Positions 1 to 13,552 are shown, counted from the stretch's first letter. The stretch is DNA of 64,000 nucleotides from Siphonodentalium dalli (GCA_032622095.1 CP136068.1:186549309-186613308); one strand, 5' to 3'. Program-made: numbers and translations. Notes: generated by a model not told the origin, from the sequence alone.

Positions 1-276
1 AGTGCCGATTGCGATACGAAATTGTGAGTGTTGGTTTGTAACCGGGATTTCTGAGAAGCATTATGCCTATAACTACCCCCCCCCTAGCCCTGACCTAAGT
101 GTCATACATACTATAACAATGCTGTTGTAAGAGTATGGCATCAAATAAATCTCCCCGCATAGGAAATGCACTAAATTTTCCCGTATAACTCTGCAGATGC
201 TAATAACGTTGAATGGGAAACAGACGCTCTTTATAGCGATGCGTCAAAAACAAACGCTCATTAAATAATCACTTGA

Positions 277-535
277 TTAACCCCCGCCGTGCCTTTGCGG
301 TGATTTGGGAGTGGATAAAGGGTGCTCTGAGCTTCTCCAAAACGCGACCACGGCGGTGTCGGTGGGATTTTACACTTATATACGAAATTTGATCTCAATC
401 GGTACACGCGTTTTGGATTCCATGAAGTACACACATATATACATATATATATACGGAGTTCTCAAAATATATAGTATAGACTAGCAGGTTAGCCCGCCAC
501 TGGTGGCAATCGTCAGAAACATGACAATTTTTAAG
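277..535 (+). repeat. Module repeat copy 1 of 4
   Basis: First of four related modules. Order seen: an AACCCCCGCCGTGCC-like start, GCTCTGAGCTTCTCCAAAA, a TTTTACACTTATATACGAA stretch, CGTTTTGGATTC, a short TA/CA microsatellite, then a tail containing TTAGCCCGCCACTGG and CAGAAACATGACAATTTTT. The order is the same in all four copies, so they are one family. No coding potential is conserved between copies. It may be the 3' region of an unidentified retroelement. Confidence 0.75.
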
Positions 536-1465
536 TTTTAATTTTTTTTAATTAAATTGTTTTGTTTTTCAAGTTAATTGTGCCTTTTTAATTTTTCGTC
601 TCATGGCTTTGTTCGAAAAAGCAATTGCAACAGCTTCCGAGACACGTATGCTGCACCTATGTGTACAATTTCGTCGAAATCAGCGAGTTTTATCCGATTT
701 GACCTTGAATTGATCAGTTGGCTTCAATATTCGACACAGCAATTGAGTGCGTTGGGCCACGGACTGCCGTAACAGTTGATAACATGTTCACATTCGGCGG
801 ATCGGGCACTGCGGTCAGTCAAAAAACATAACGCGCACGCTATAACTCCGGTATCACTAACGTACGCGGCATTGGAAGCGTCAGGTTAAATTCCGCCTGG
901 ACCCACGTGGCGTGACGTAATTCACAACCACGTGTATTTACCTCGAAAGTGTTAAAATTGTGCGACCGCGACACACACAATGGCCCGATAATGGGCACAC
1001 GTTCCCTGGCATTTCCCAGAAGATATTCATGGGGAGGTCAAGTGACCAATTTTGAAATTTGCTGGTCGCATTCGTCTGTATGTCTGAGGAATTCTCGGCT
1101 AGATATTGTTACCAACATGACATATTTAAATTAATCCCGCCGTGGACCCCATCGCCAACGGCAACGCGACATGTGCTGCGTTCTAAAAATAGGTCGATTG
1201 CAGTGGATTCGTACAGATGACGAAATATGAGTGCGACAGATAATATTGTTTGATCGAAAGCATTTAATTAATACGTCGCAAAACTCGCCTTGATGTTGGC
1301 TAATATATATTTGTCCCTGCTAGGTGTTGGGAATGTCGTCACACAACACGCTCATGTCTGCATACAGTCTTACACGCACACGCCGAGACCCAGACGTAAG
1401 AATGACATTAGGCATATACGCTCTTTATCAACTACAATGCAATAGGAACGCTCTTTAACTATCAA

Positions 1466-1720
1466 CGCGATTAACCCCCGTTGTGCCTTTGCGGTGATTT
1501 TGGGAGTGGAGAACGCGTGCTCTGAGCTTCTCCAAAACGCCGCGACGACGATTCCCGTAGGTTTTTACATTTAGATGGGAAGTTTGAACTCAATCGAGCG
1601 AACCGTTTTCGATTCTATGAAGTACATATATATATATATACGAAGTCTCAAAATATATAGTACAGACTAGCAGGGTTAGCCCGCCACTGGCGGCATTCGT
1701 CAGAAACATGACAATTTTTA
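1466..1720 (+). repeat. Module repeat copy 2 of 4
   Basis: Same module as at 277-535 with the same internal order. It keeps GCTCTGAGCTTCTCCAAAA, the TATATA microsatellite and TTAGCCCGCCACTGGCGGCA. AT-rich, TTTTTAATTAA-type sequence follows to about 1980. Confidence 0.75.
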
Positions 1721-2374
1721 ATGTTTTTAATTAATTTTTTAATAATTTTTTTTAATTAATTTTTTAATTAAATTTTTTTTTCTCAATGAGTTAATATACA
1801 CTTTTTGTCTATAACATGAGTTAATTGTGCATTTTTAATTTACCTGATTTTTTAATTAATTTTTTGGATTAATTTTTTAATTTAATTTTGGGTTTTTCAA
1901 TATTTTACCGGTGCATTTTTAATTTACTGGATTTTTGAATTTTTTTAATTTAATTTTGGGTTTTTCAATATTTTACCCGATTAGACCTTATTTTACCCGA
2001 TTAAGGTGAAGAAGACATAATAATCACTAAACACGCAGTACCCGTCCCAAAAAGAGGTATGCTTTAAGGGACATCGGGCGGAAAAACTGACCCGATGAAA
2101 AATTCCCCCGTGCCTAGGAACGACAGACATAAGAATAACACAACACGCATGTTTTTGGTTTCACGCAACACGCAGTACCCGTCCCTAAAAGAGGTATGAT
2201 TGAAAATTTTCGTTGTTCCTAGGAACGACAGACATAAGAATCACACAACACGTTAATTCTGCCTTTTTAATCGAGATAAATGCATTTCGCGTTTTGCGTC
2301 CGTAGTTTCGTACGCATGGCAATACAGAGCGTTAGTCGGTTAACGACTCCAACGGTCAATATAAAGATCGTTGA

Positions 2375-2668
2375 TGCCTCAACCCCCGAGAGTCGTTTGG
2401 GGTGATTTTGATGATTGGAAGTGGAGAATGAGTGCTCAGAACTTGTCCAAAATGCGACGTGGACGATCCCCGTGGGTTTTTACCCTTATATACGAAGTTT
2501 GAGCTCGATCCAACCAGTCGTTTTCGATTCTATAAAGTACCCACACACACACACATATATATATATATATGTACGGAAGTCTCAAATTATATAGTAGACT
2601 AGCGGATTAGCCCACCACTGGCGGCATTCGTATCATGGCTTTGTTTCAGAAACATGACATTTTTTTAA
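2375..2668 (+). repeat. Module repeat copy 3 of 4
   Basis: Third module copy. The microsatellite is a CA run followed by a TA run (about 2541-2572), and the TTAGCCCACCACTGGCGGCA tail is present. The next repeat (122-bp units) begins directly after its CAGAAACATGACATTTTTTT end. Confidence 0.75.
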
Positions 2669-2674
2669 TTTAAC

Positions 2675-2956
2675 CAAATTTCAAGTCGATAGCTCCACCC
2701 GTTTCCGAGATCTGGTCTGCGCATGCGCGAAGCTTGCGTCGCACGGGCTCGGCAACCCGATAAAATTCGTATCCGGGGCAAGATACATTCACATAGCAAA
2801 TTTCAAGTCGATAGCTCCACCCGTTTCCGAGATCTCGTCTGCGCACGCGCTGCACGGGCGTCGCACGGGCTCGGCGACCCGATAAAATTCGTACCCGGGG
2901 CAAGATACATTCACATACCAAATTTCAAGTCGATAGCTCCAACCGTTTCCGAGATA
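2675..2956 (+). repeat. 122-bp tandem repeat, 2.3 units
   Basis: CAAATTTCAAGTCGATAGCT starts at 2675, 2797 and 2919, an exact spacing of 122 bp. Each is followed by a C(A/C)CCGTTTCCGAGAT block. Between them lies a GC-rich stretch with GATAAAATTCGTA and CAAGATACATTCACATA. Open frames on both strands here (83 and 112 codons) are by-products of the repeat. Confidence 0.85.
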
Positions 2957-3249
2957 AAGCATTCTTTGTTTTTCAATGAGTTAATTCATGGTACCCGTCC
3001 TCCCCGTCCTATACTTCAGAGCGGACAGTCAATTTCTCTGCATAATATTTCGAGCTCTTAGATCAATTCTGCCATTTTAGTCGAGATAATTGCATTTCGT
3101 CCGCATCCGCATTTCGGACGCATGGGGTCAGTCGTTTAGCCACGTCCATTGGAAACCGCATCGGACGCATGGGGTCAGTCGTTTACCCACGCCCATTGCA
3201 ATAAAGAGCGTTGATTGTTAAAACCTCCGTATAAGGTCAATATGAAGAT

Positions 3250-3423
3250 CGTTGATGTGTTAACCACCGCAGTGCCGTTTTTAGTGACAGAGATTGGAGA
3301 ACGGGTGCTCTGAGCTTCTCCAAAAGGCGACCATGGTCGTGTCGGTGGTATTTTACACTTACATACGAAATTTGAGCTCAATCTGTACACCCGTTTTGGA
3401 TGTACCCACATACATATATATAT

Positions 3424-3481
<58 letters not shown>

Positions 3482-3510
3482 GGAAGTCTCAAATTATATA
3501 GTAGATAATA
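3250..3510 (+). repeat. Module repeat copy 4 of 4 with long TA tract
   Basis: Fourth module copy. Its microsatellite is the longest in the window: a CA run near 3425-3440 followed by an almost pure TA run to about 3480. The distal tail (TTAGCCCGCC...) is missing after AGTCTCAAATTATATAGTAG, so this copy is 3'-truncated. The open frames over it, one encoding a Tyr-Ile repeat, are microsatellite artefacts. Confidence 0.75.
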
Positions 3511-3861
3511 CATAATGATGGTTGAGCTGTCCTGTTGAATTTATATGATATTAATCGATGGTTAAGCGTTCCTAGCGAAATGATATGATGTTAGTGGGCA
3601 AACCAATACTGTTATAGAAAACATACGGCTATGTGTCTTATGATGTCATTGTCACGACCATTTGGGTAATATGAACTAATCGAGGAAAAGGCAGTATATG
3701 TACCGTACGATTCTGTGACAAGCAAAACACTCCACGTCGTCGGAAGAGACTGATTCACAGTGAACCACTCAACGTCGAAAGATTCACCAAATCTTCACAA
3801 ATTGTCTTGATGATTTATGTTGAGTCATATTAATGAGCTGCACTCAAGTTCACGGATGCTC

Positions 3862-6800
3862 ACCGCGCGATAAATCACCTTGGATTCTGGTGTCTGGTGT
3901 TCCACGATTAGCTTAGTGTAGTCGTCGCGGTGTACCACCGTGATTATAGGGTTCCGCGATGAGCTCAGCGGGGTCGTCGCGATAAATCACCGTGGATTCT
4001 GGTGATCCACGATTAGCTTAGTGTGGTCGTCGGGGTGTATCACCGTGGATTCTGGTGATCCCCGATTAGCTTATTGTGGTCGTCGCGGTGTATCACAGTG
4101 GATTCTGGTGTTCCACGATTAACATAGTGTGGTCGTCGCGGTGTATCACCGTTGATTCTGGTTCTCCACGATTAGCTTAATGTGGTCGTCGCGGTGTATC
4201 ACTATGGATTCTGGTGATCCACGATTAGCTTAGTGTGGTCGTCGCGGTGTATCACCGTGGATTCTGGTGTTCCACGATTAACATAGTGTGGTCGTCGCGG
4301 TGTATCACCGTTGATTCTGGTTCTCCACGATTAGCTTAATGTGGTCGTCGCGGTGTATCACTATGGATTCTGGTGATCCACGATTAGCTTAGTGTGGTCG
4401 TCGCGGTGTATCACCGTGGATTCTGGTGATCCACGATTAGCTTAGTGTGGTCGTCGCGGTGTATCACCGTGGATGCTGGTTCTCCACGATTAGCTTAGTG
4501 TGGTCATCGCGGTGTACCACCGTGGATTCTGGTGACCACGATTAGCTTAGTGTGGTCGTCGCGGTGTATCACCGTGGATTCTGGTGATCCACGATTAGCT
4601 TAGTGTGGTCGTCGCGGTGTATCACCGTGGATTCTGGTGTTCCACGATTAGCTTAGAGTGGTCGTCGCGGTGTATCACCGTGGATGCTGGTGATCCACGA
4701 TTAGCTTAGTGTGGTCGTCGCGGTGTATCACCGTGGATTCTGTTATTCCACGATTAGCTTAGTGTGGTCGTCGCGGTGTATCACCGTAGATTCTGGTTCT
4801 CCACGATTAGCTTAGTGTGGTCGTCGCGGTGTATAACCGTAGATTCTGGTTCTCCACGATTAGCTTAGTGTGGTCGTCGCGGTGTATCACCGTGGATTCT
4901 GGTTCTCCACGATTAGCTTAGTGTGGTCGTCGTGGTGTATCACCGTGGATTCTGGTGATCCACGATTAGCTTAGTGTGGTCATCGCGGTGTATCACCGTG
5001 GATTCTGGTTTTCCACGATTAGCTTAGTGTGGTCGTCGCGGTGTACCACTATGGATTCTGGTGATCCACGATTAGCTTAGTGTGGTCATCGCGGTGTATC
5101 ACCGTGTATTCTGGTTTTCCACGATTAGCTTAGTGTGGTCGTCGCGTTGTATCACCGTGGATTCTGGTGATCCACGATTAGCTTAGTGTGGTCGTCGCGG
5201 TGTATCACCGTGGATTCTGGTGATCCACGATTAGCTTAGTGTGGTCGTCGCGGTGTATCACCGTGGATTCTGGTGATCCACGATTAACTTAGTGTGGTCA
5301 TCGTGGTGTATCACCGTGGATTCTGGTTCTCCACGATTAGCTTAGTGTGGTCATCGCGGTGTATCACCGTGGATTCTGGTTTTCCACGATTAGCTTAGTG
5401 TGGTCGTCGCGTTGTATCACCGTGGATTCTGGTGATCCACGATTAGCTTAGTGTGGTCGTCGCGGTGTATCACCGTGGATGCTGGTTCTCCACGATTAGC
5501 TTAGTGTGGTCGTCGCGGTGTATCACCGTGGATTCTGTTATTCCACGATTAGCTTAGTGTGGTCATCGCGGTGTATCACCGTGGATTCTGGTTTTCCACG
5601 ATTAGCTTAGTGTGGTCATCGCGGTGTATCACCGTGGATTCTGTTATTCCACGATTAGCTTAGTGTGGTCATCGCGGTGTATCACCGTGGATTCTGGTGA
5701 TCCACGATTAACATAGTGTGGTCGTCGTGGTGTATACCGTGGATTCTGATGATCCACAATTAGCTTAGTGTGGTCGTCGCTGTGTATCACCGTGGATTCT
5801 GGTTCTCCACGATTAGCTTAGTGTGGTCGTCGTGGTGTATCACCGTGGATTCTGGTTCTCCACGATTAGCTTAGTGTGGTCGTCGTGGTGTATCACCGTG
5901 GATTCTGGTGATCCACGATTAACATAGTGTGGTCGTCGCGGTGTATCACCGTGGATTCTGGTTCTCCACGATTAGCTTAGTGTGGTCGTCGTGGTGTATC
6001 ACCGTGGATTCTGGTGATCCACGATTAACATAGTGTGGTCGTCGCGGTGTATCACCGTGGATTCTGGTGATCCACGATTAGCTTAGTATGGTCGTCGCGG
6101 TGTGTCACCGTGCATTCTGGTGATCCACGATTAGCTTAGTGTGGTCGTCGCGGTGTATCACCGTGGATTCTGGTGATCAATGATTAGCTTAGTGTGGTCG
6201 TCGCGGTGTATCACCGTGGATTCTGGTTCTCCACGATTAGCTTAGTGTGGTCATCGTGGTGTATCACCGTGGATTCTGGTATTCCACGATTAGCTTAGTG
6301 TGGTCGTCGCGGTGTATCACCGTGGATTCTGGTGATCCACGATTAGCAAAGTGTGGTCGTCGTGGTGTATCACCGTGGATTCTGGTTTTCCACGAATAGC
6401 ATAGTGTGGTAGTCGCGTTTTATCACCGTGGATTCTGGTGTTCCATGATTAGGTTAGTGCGGTCGGCGTGGTGTATCACCGTGGATTCAGGTGATTCACG
6501 ATTAGCTTAGTGTGGTCGTCGCGGTGTATCACCGTTGATTCTGGTTCTCCACGATTAACATAGTGTGGTCGTCGCGGTGTATCACTATGGATTCTGGTGA
6601 CCACGATTAGCTTAGTGTGGTCGTCGCGGTGTATCACGGTGGATTCTGGTGACCACGATTAGCTTAGTGTGGTCGTCGCGGTGTATCACCGTGGATGCTG
6701 GTTCTCCACGATTAGCTTAGTGTGGTCGTCGCGGTGTATCACCGTGGATTCTGGTGATCCACGATTAGCTTAGTGTGGTCGTCGTGGTGTATCACCGTGG

Positions 6801-9800
6801 ATTCTGGTGATCCACGATTAGCTTAGTGTGGTCGTCGTGGTGTATCACCGTGGATGCTGGTGATCCACGATTAGCTTAGTGTGGTCGTCGCGTTGTATCA
6901 CCGTGGATTCTGGTGATCCACGATTAGCTTAGTGTGGTCGTCGCGGTGTATCACCGTGGATTCTGGTGATCCACGATTAGCTTAGTGTGGTCGTCGCGTT
7001 GTATCACCGTGGATTCTGGTGATCCACGATTAGCTTAGTGTGGTCGTCGCGTTGTATCACCGTGGATTCTGGTGATCCACGATTAGCTTAGTGTGGTCGT
7101 CGCGGTGTATCACCGTGGATTCTGGTGATCCACGATTAGCTTAGTGTGGTCGTCGCGTTGTATCACCGTGGATTCTGGTTTTCCACGATTAGCTTAGTGT
7201 GGTCGTCGGGTGTATCACCGTGGATTCTGGTGATCCACGATTAGCTTAGTGTGGTCGTCGCGTTGTATCACCGTGGATTCTGGTGATCCACGATTAGCTT
7301 AGAGTGGTCGTCGCGGTGTATCACCGTGGATTCTGGTGATCCACGATTAGCTTAGTGTGGTCGTCGCGGTGTATCACCGTGGATTCTGGTGATCCGCGAT
7401 TAGCTTAGTGTGGTCGTCGTGGTGTATCAGCGTGGATTCTGGTGATCCACGATTAGCTTAGTGTGGTCGTCGCTTTGTATCACCGTGGATTCTGGTGATC
7501 CATGATTAGCTTAGTGTGGTCATCGCGGTGTATCACCGTGGATTCTGGTGATCCGCGATTAGCTTAGAGTGGTCGTCGTGGTGTATCACCGTGGATTCTG
7601 GTGTTCCATGATTAGCTTAGTGTGGTCGTCGTGGTGTATCACCGTGGATTCTGGTTCTCCATGATTAGCTTAGTGTGGTCGTCGCGGTGTATCACCGTGG
7701 ATTCTGGTGATCCACGATTAACATAGTGTGGTCGTCGCGGTGTGTCACCGTGCATTCTGGTGATCCACGATTAGCTTAGTGTGGTCGTCGCGGTGTATCA
7801 CCGTGGATTCTGGTGATCCATGATTAGCTTAGTGTGGTCGTCGCGGTGTATCACCGTGGATTCTGTTATTCCACGATTAGCTTAGTGTGGTCGTGGTGGT
7901 GTATCACCGTGGATTCTGGTGATCCATGATTAGCTTAGTGTGGTCGTCGCGGTGTGTCACCGTGCATTCTGGTGATCCATGATTAGCTTAGTGTGGTCGT
8001 CGCGGTGTATCACCGTGGATTCTGTTATTCCACGATTAGCTTAGTGTGGTCGTCGTGGTGTATCACCGTGGATTCTGGTGATCCACGATTAGCTTAGTGT
8101 GGTCGTCGCGGTGTATCACCGTGGATTCTGTTATTCCACGATTAGCTTAGTGTGGTCGTCGTGGTGTATCACCGTGGATTCTGGTGATCCATGATTAGCT
8201 TAGTGTGGTCGTCGTGGTGTATCACCGTGGATTCTGGTGATCCACGATTAGCATAGTGTGGTCGTCGCGGTGTACCACCGTGGATTCTGGTTCTCCACGA
8301 TTAGTTAGTGTGGTCATCGCGGTGTATCACCGTGGATTCTGGTGATCCATGATTAGCTCAGTGTGGTCGTCGTGGTGTATCACTATGGATTCTGGTATTC
8401 CACGATTAACATAGTGTGGTCGTCGCGGTGTATCACCGTGGATTCTGGTTCTCCACGATTAGCTTAGTGTGGTCGTCGCGGTGTATCATCGTGGATTCTG
8501 GTGATCCACGGTTAGCTTAGTGTGGTCGTCGCGGTGTATCACCATGGATTCTGGTGATCCACGATTAGCTTAGTGTGGTCGTCGCGGTGTATCATCGTGG
8601 ATGTGGGTGTTCCACGATTAGCTTAATGTGGTCGTCGCGGTGTATCACTATGGATTCTGGTGATCCACGATTAGCTTAGTGTGGTCGTCGTGGTGTATCA
8701 CCGTGGATTCTGGTGACCACGATTAGCTTAGTGTGGTCGTCGCGGTGTATCACCGTGGATTCTGGTGATCCACGATTAGCTTAGTGTGGTCGTCGTGGTG
8801 TATCACCGTGGATTCTGGTTCTCCACGAATAGCTTAGTGTGGTCGTCGTGGTGTATCACCGTGGATTCTGGTGATCCACGATTAGCTTAGTGTGGTCGTC
8901 GTGGTGTATCACCGTGGATTATGGTGATCCATGACTAGCTTAGTGTGGTCGTCGTGGTGTATCACCGTGGATTCTGGTGATCCATGATTAGCTTAGTGTG
9001 GTCGTCGTGGTGTATCACCGTGGATTCTGGTTCTCTACGATTAGCTTAGTGTGGTCGTCGCGGTGTATCACCGTGGATTCTGGTTCTCCACGATTAGCTT
9101 AGTGTGGTCGTCGCGGTGTATCACCGTGGATTCTGGTTCTCTACGACTAGCTTAGTGTGGTCGTTGCGGTGTTTCACCGTGGATTCTGGTGACCACGATT
9201 AGCTTAGTGTGGTCGTCGGGGTGTATCGCCATAGATTCTGGTAATCCACGATTAGCTTAGTGTGGTCATCGCGGTGTATCACTGTGGATTCTGGTGATCC
9301 ACGAATAGCTTAGTGTGGTCATCGCGATGTATCACCGTGGATTCTGGTTCTCCACGATTAGCTTAGTGTGGTCGTCGCAGTGCATCACCGTGTATTCTGG
9401 TGATCCACGATTAGATTAGTGTTGTCGTCGCAGTGCATCACCGTGGATGTTTGTGATCCACCATTAGATTAGACTAAGTGTTGTCGTCGCGCTGTATCAC
9501 TATGGATTCTGGTGATCCACGATTAACATAGTGTGGTCGTCGTGGTGTATCACCGTGGATTCTGGTGTTCCACGATTAACACAGTGTGGTCGTCGTGGTG
9601 TAACACCGTGTATTCTGGTTCTCCACGATTAACTTAGTGTGGTCGTCGCGGTGTATCACCGTGGATTCTGGTTCTCCACGATTAACATAGTGTGGTCGTC
9701 GCGGTGCATCACTGTGGATTCTGGTTCTCCATGATTAGCTTAGTGCGGTCGTCGCGGTGTACCAGCGTGGAATCTGGTGATCCATGATTAGCTTAATGTG

Positions 9801-12800
9801 GTCGTCGCGGTGTATCACTATGGATTCTGGTGATCCAAGATTAGCTTAAGGTGGTCGTCGCGGTGTATCACCGTGGATTCTGGTGATCCATGATTAGCTT
9901 AATGTGGTCGTCGCGGTGTATCACCGTGGATTCTGGTGATCCACGATTAGCTTAAGGTGGTCGTCGCGGTGTATCACCGTGGATTCTGGTTCTCCACGAT
10001 TAGCTTAGTGTGGTCGTCGCGGTGTATCACCGTGGATTCTGGTGATCCATGATTAGCTTAATGTGGTCGTCGCGGTGTATCACTATGGATTCTGGTGATC
10101 CAAGATTAGCTTAAGGTGGTCGTCGCGGTGTATCACCGTGGATTCTGGTGATCCATGATTAGCTTAAGGTGGTCGTCGCGGTGTATCACCGTGGATTCTG
10201 GTGATCCACGATTAGCTTAGTGTGGTCGTCGCGGTGTATCACCGTGGATTCTGGTGATCCATGATTAGCTTAGTGTGGTCGTCGTGGTCTATCACCGTGG
10301 ATTCTGGTTCTCCACGATTAGCTTAGTGTGGTCGTCGCGGTGTATCACCGTGGATTCTGGTGATCCATGATTAGCTTAGTGTGGTCGCCGCGGTGTATCA
10401 CCGTGGATTCTGGTGATCCACGATTAGCTTAGTGTGGTCGTCGCGGTGTATCACCATGGATTCTGGTGATCCAAGATTAGCTTAATGTGGTCGTCGCGGT
10501 GTATCACCGTTGATTCTGGTGATCCACGATTAGCTTAGTGTGGTCGTCGTGGTGTATCACCGTGGATTCTGGTGATCCACGATTAGCTTAGTGTGGTCGT
10601 CGCGGTGTATCATCGTGGATTCTGGTGATCCACGATTAGCTTAGTGTGGTCGTCGTGGTGTATCACCGTGGATTCTGGTTCTCCACGATTAGCTTAGTGT
10701 GGTCGTCGCGGTGTATCACCATGGATTCTGGTGATCCACGATTAGCTTAGTGTGGTCGTCGCAGTGCATCACCGAGGATGTTTGTGATCCACCATTAGAT
10801 TAGTGTTGTCGTGGCGCTGTTTCACTAAGGATTCTGGTGATCCACGATTAACATAGTGTGGTCGTCGCGGTGTATCACCATGGATTCTGGTGATCCACGA
10901 ATAGCTTAGTGTGGTCGTCGCGGTGTATCACCGTGGATTCTGGTTCTCCACGATTAACTTAGTGTGGTCGTCGCGGTGTATCACTATGGATTCTGGTGAT
11001 CCACGATTAGCTTAGTGTGGTCGTCGCAGTGCATCACCGAGGATGTTTGTGATCCACCATTAGATTAGTGTTGTCGTGGCGCTGTTTCACTATGGATTCT
11101 GGTGATCCACGATTAACATAGTGTGGTCGTCGCGGTGTATCACCATGGATTCTGGTGATCCACGAATAGCTTAGTGTGGTCGTCGCGGTGTATCACCGTG
11201 GATTCTGGTTCTCCACGATTAGCTTAGTGTGGTCGTCGCGGTGTATCACCATGGATTCTGGTGATCCACGAATAGCTTAGTGTGGTCGTCGCGGTGTATC
11301 ATCGTGGATTCTGGTGATCCACGGTTAGCTTAGTGTGGTCGTCGCGGTGTATCACCATGGATTCTGGTGATCCACGATTAGCTTAATGTGGTCGTCGCGG
11401 TGTATCACGGTGGATTCTGGTGATCCACGATTAGCTTAATGTGGTCGTTGCGGTGTATCACCGTGGATTCTGGTGATCCATGATTAGCTTAGTGTGGTCG
11501 TCGCGGTGTATCACCGTGGATTCTGGTTCTACACGAATAGCTTAGTGTGGTCGTCGCGGTGTATCACTGTGGATTCTGGTCCTCCACGATTAGCTTAGTG
11601 TGGTCGTCGCGGTATATCACCGTGGATTCTGGTTCTCCACGATTAGCTTAGTGTGGTCGTCGCGGTGTATCACCGTGGATTCTGGTGATCCACGATTAGC
11701 TTAGTGTGGTCGTCGCGGTGTATCACCGTGGATTCTGGTTCTCCACGATTAGCTTAGTGTGGTCGTCGTGGTGTATCACCGTGGATTCTGGTGATCCACG
11801 AATAGCTTAGTGTGGTCGTCGCGGTGCATCACCGTGGATTCTGGTGATCCACGATTAGCTTAGTGTGGTCGTCGCGGTGTATCACCGTGGATTCTGGTGA
11901 TCCATGATTAGCTTAGTGTGGTGGTCGTGGTGTATCACCGTGGATTATGGTTCTCCACGATTAGCTTAGTGTGGTCGTCGCGGTGTATCACCGTGGATTT
12001 TGGTGATCCATGATTATTTTAGTGTTGTCGTCGTGGTGTATCACCGTGGATTCTGGTTCTCCACGATTAGGTTAGTGTGGTCGTCGCGGTGTATCACCGT
12101 GGATTCTGGTGATCCACGATTAGCTTAGAGTGGTCGTCGCGGTGTATCACCGTGGATTCTGGTGATCCACGATTAGCTTAGTGTGGTCGTCGCGGTGTAT
12201 CACCGTGGATTCTGGTGATCCACGATTAGCTTAGTGTGGTCGTCGCGGTGTATCACCGTGGATTCTGGTGATCCATGATTAGCTTAGTGTGGTCGTCGTG
12301 GTGTATCACCGTGGATTCTGGTGTTCCATGATTAGCTTAGTGTGGTCGTCGTGGTGTATCACCGTTGATTCTGGTTCTCCACGAATAGCATAGTATGGTC
12401 TTCGCGGTGTATCACCGTGGATTCTGGTTCTCCACGATTAGCTTAGTGTGGTCGTCGCGGTGTATCACCGTGGATTCTGGTGATCCACGATTAGCTTATT
12501 GTGGTCGTCGTGGTGTATCACCGTGTATTCTGGTGATCCATGATTAGCTTAGTGTGGTCGTCGAGGTGTATCACCGTGGATTCTGGTTCTCCACGAATAG
12601 CATAGTATGGTCTTCGCGGTGTATCACCGTGGATTCTGGTTCTCCACGATTAGCTTAGTGTGGTCGTCGCGGTGTATCACCGTGGATTCTGGTGATCCAC
12701 GATTAGCTTAGTGTGGTCGTCGTGGTGTATCACCGTGTATTCTGGTGATCCATGATTAGCTTAGTGTGGTCGTCGTGGTGTATCACCGTGGATTCTGGTG

Positions 12801-12870
12801 ATCCTTGATTAGCTTAGTGTGGTCGTCGCGGTGTATCACCGTGGATGTGGGTGTTCCACGATTAGCTTAG
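3862..12870 (+). repeat. 53-bp satellite array, about 170 units
   Basis: A continuous 9-kb head-to-tail array. A typical unit runs from GTGATCCACGATTAGCTTAG through TGTGGTCGTCGCGGTGTATC to ACCGTGGATTCTG, 53 bp; successive ATTCTGGTGA starts at 5161 and 5214 confirm the period. Variation is concentrated at a few positions (GTGATCC, TTCTCC, TTATTCC or TGTTCC; GCTTAG or ACATAG; CGCGG or CGTGG). Multi-unit duplications of 159, 212 and 265 bp exist. All frames are closed by TAG within a few units, so it does not code. GTGGAT-TCTGGTG-ATCCAC in each unit can form a 6-bp hairpin. Edge units (3862-4000 and 12840-12870) are most diverged, as expected for a locally homogenised array. Confidence 0.97.
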
Positions 12871-13470
12871 TTTTGTTTACCCCCTTAAATCGGAAATCTA
12901 ATTCAAAATTCAAATTAGATTTGTGTAACGAGAGTGATATGAGAATCAAATTTGGAGTTTGGTCATCTGCTAATTGATTAGATTATATAGCTTAATGTAT
13001 AACAACATGCACTCATGGCAGGCTGGCAGTGCATTATCAAACAATATGCCACCAAATAGAATAAAACGGTAATGAGGATTAGCACTAATTAATCAATTGT
13101 CTGTCATAAGGCTGATTGGTATGTTGTGTGTAGTGCTATATTGTCAAGTAACAATGGTGGTTTTAAAGAAGTATGGACACGGTATTGAAGGTATGGACAT
13201 ATTAATATAGAATGTCAGATAAATAATAACAAAAAGTATGCATTTGTTGGGAAACCAGAAATTGAGGATTTAAATTGGCCAAAGTTTGTTTTAATTTGTC
13301 ACAAAAAATCAGAATTGGCCAATATAATTTTTCGGCCCACCATGAATACTGCATCTCATATGTCAAGAATATATATAATCAACAATTTTGGCACCGTACC
13401 AAAACATGTCCGCTCACCTGTGTTCTCTGGAAGCTTAGAGTGACCGACACTTACAAAGGTTTTAATGCAT
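12871..13470. other. Gene-free stretch after the satellite
   Basis: AT-rich unique-looking sequence between the 53-bp satellite and the foldback complex. I see no exon, tandem repeat or RNA gene in it. Confidence 0.5.
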
Positions 13471-13483
13471 TTTTTTACCCTGT

Positions 13484-13552
13484 GCCAATGCATTCTCTTA
13501 TATATGCGAGTCGACCATAGGTCGCCTCGCATATATAAGGGAATGCATTGGC
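13484..13552. repeat. Foldback hairpin H1
   Basis: Near-palindrome: GCCAATGCATTCTCTTATAT on the left pairs with ATATAAGGGAATGCATTGGC on the right around a GCGAGTCGACC...GTCGCCTCGC centre. It is followed by CCTAACAATATTTT, a spacer start shared with hairpins at 20.2, 31.3 and 32.7 kb. Confidence 0.9.

Noticed and set aside
3862-12870. CRISPR-like array
   Set aside because: Regular 53-bp period but no unique spacers between identical repeats; the whole unit repeats, and the context is eukaryotic.
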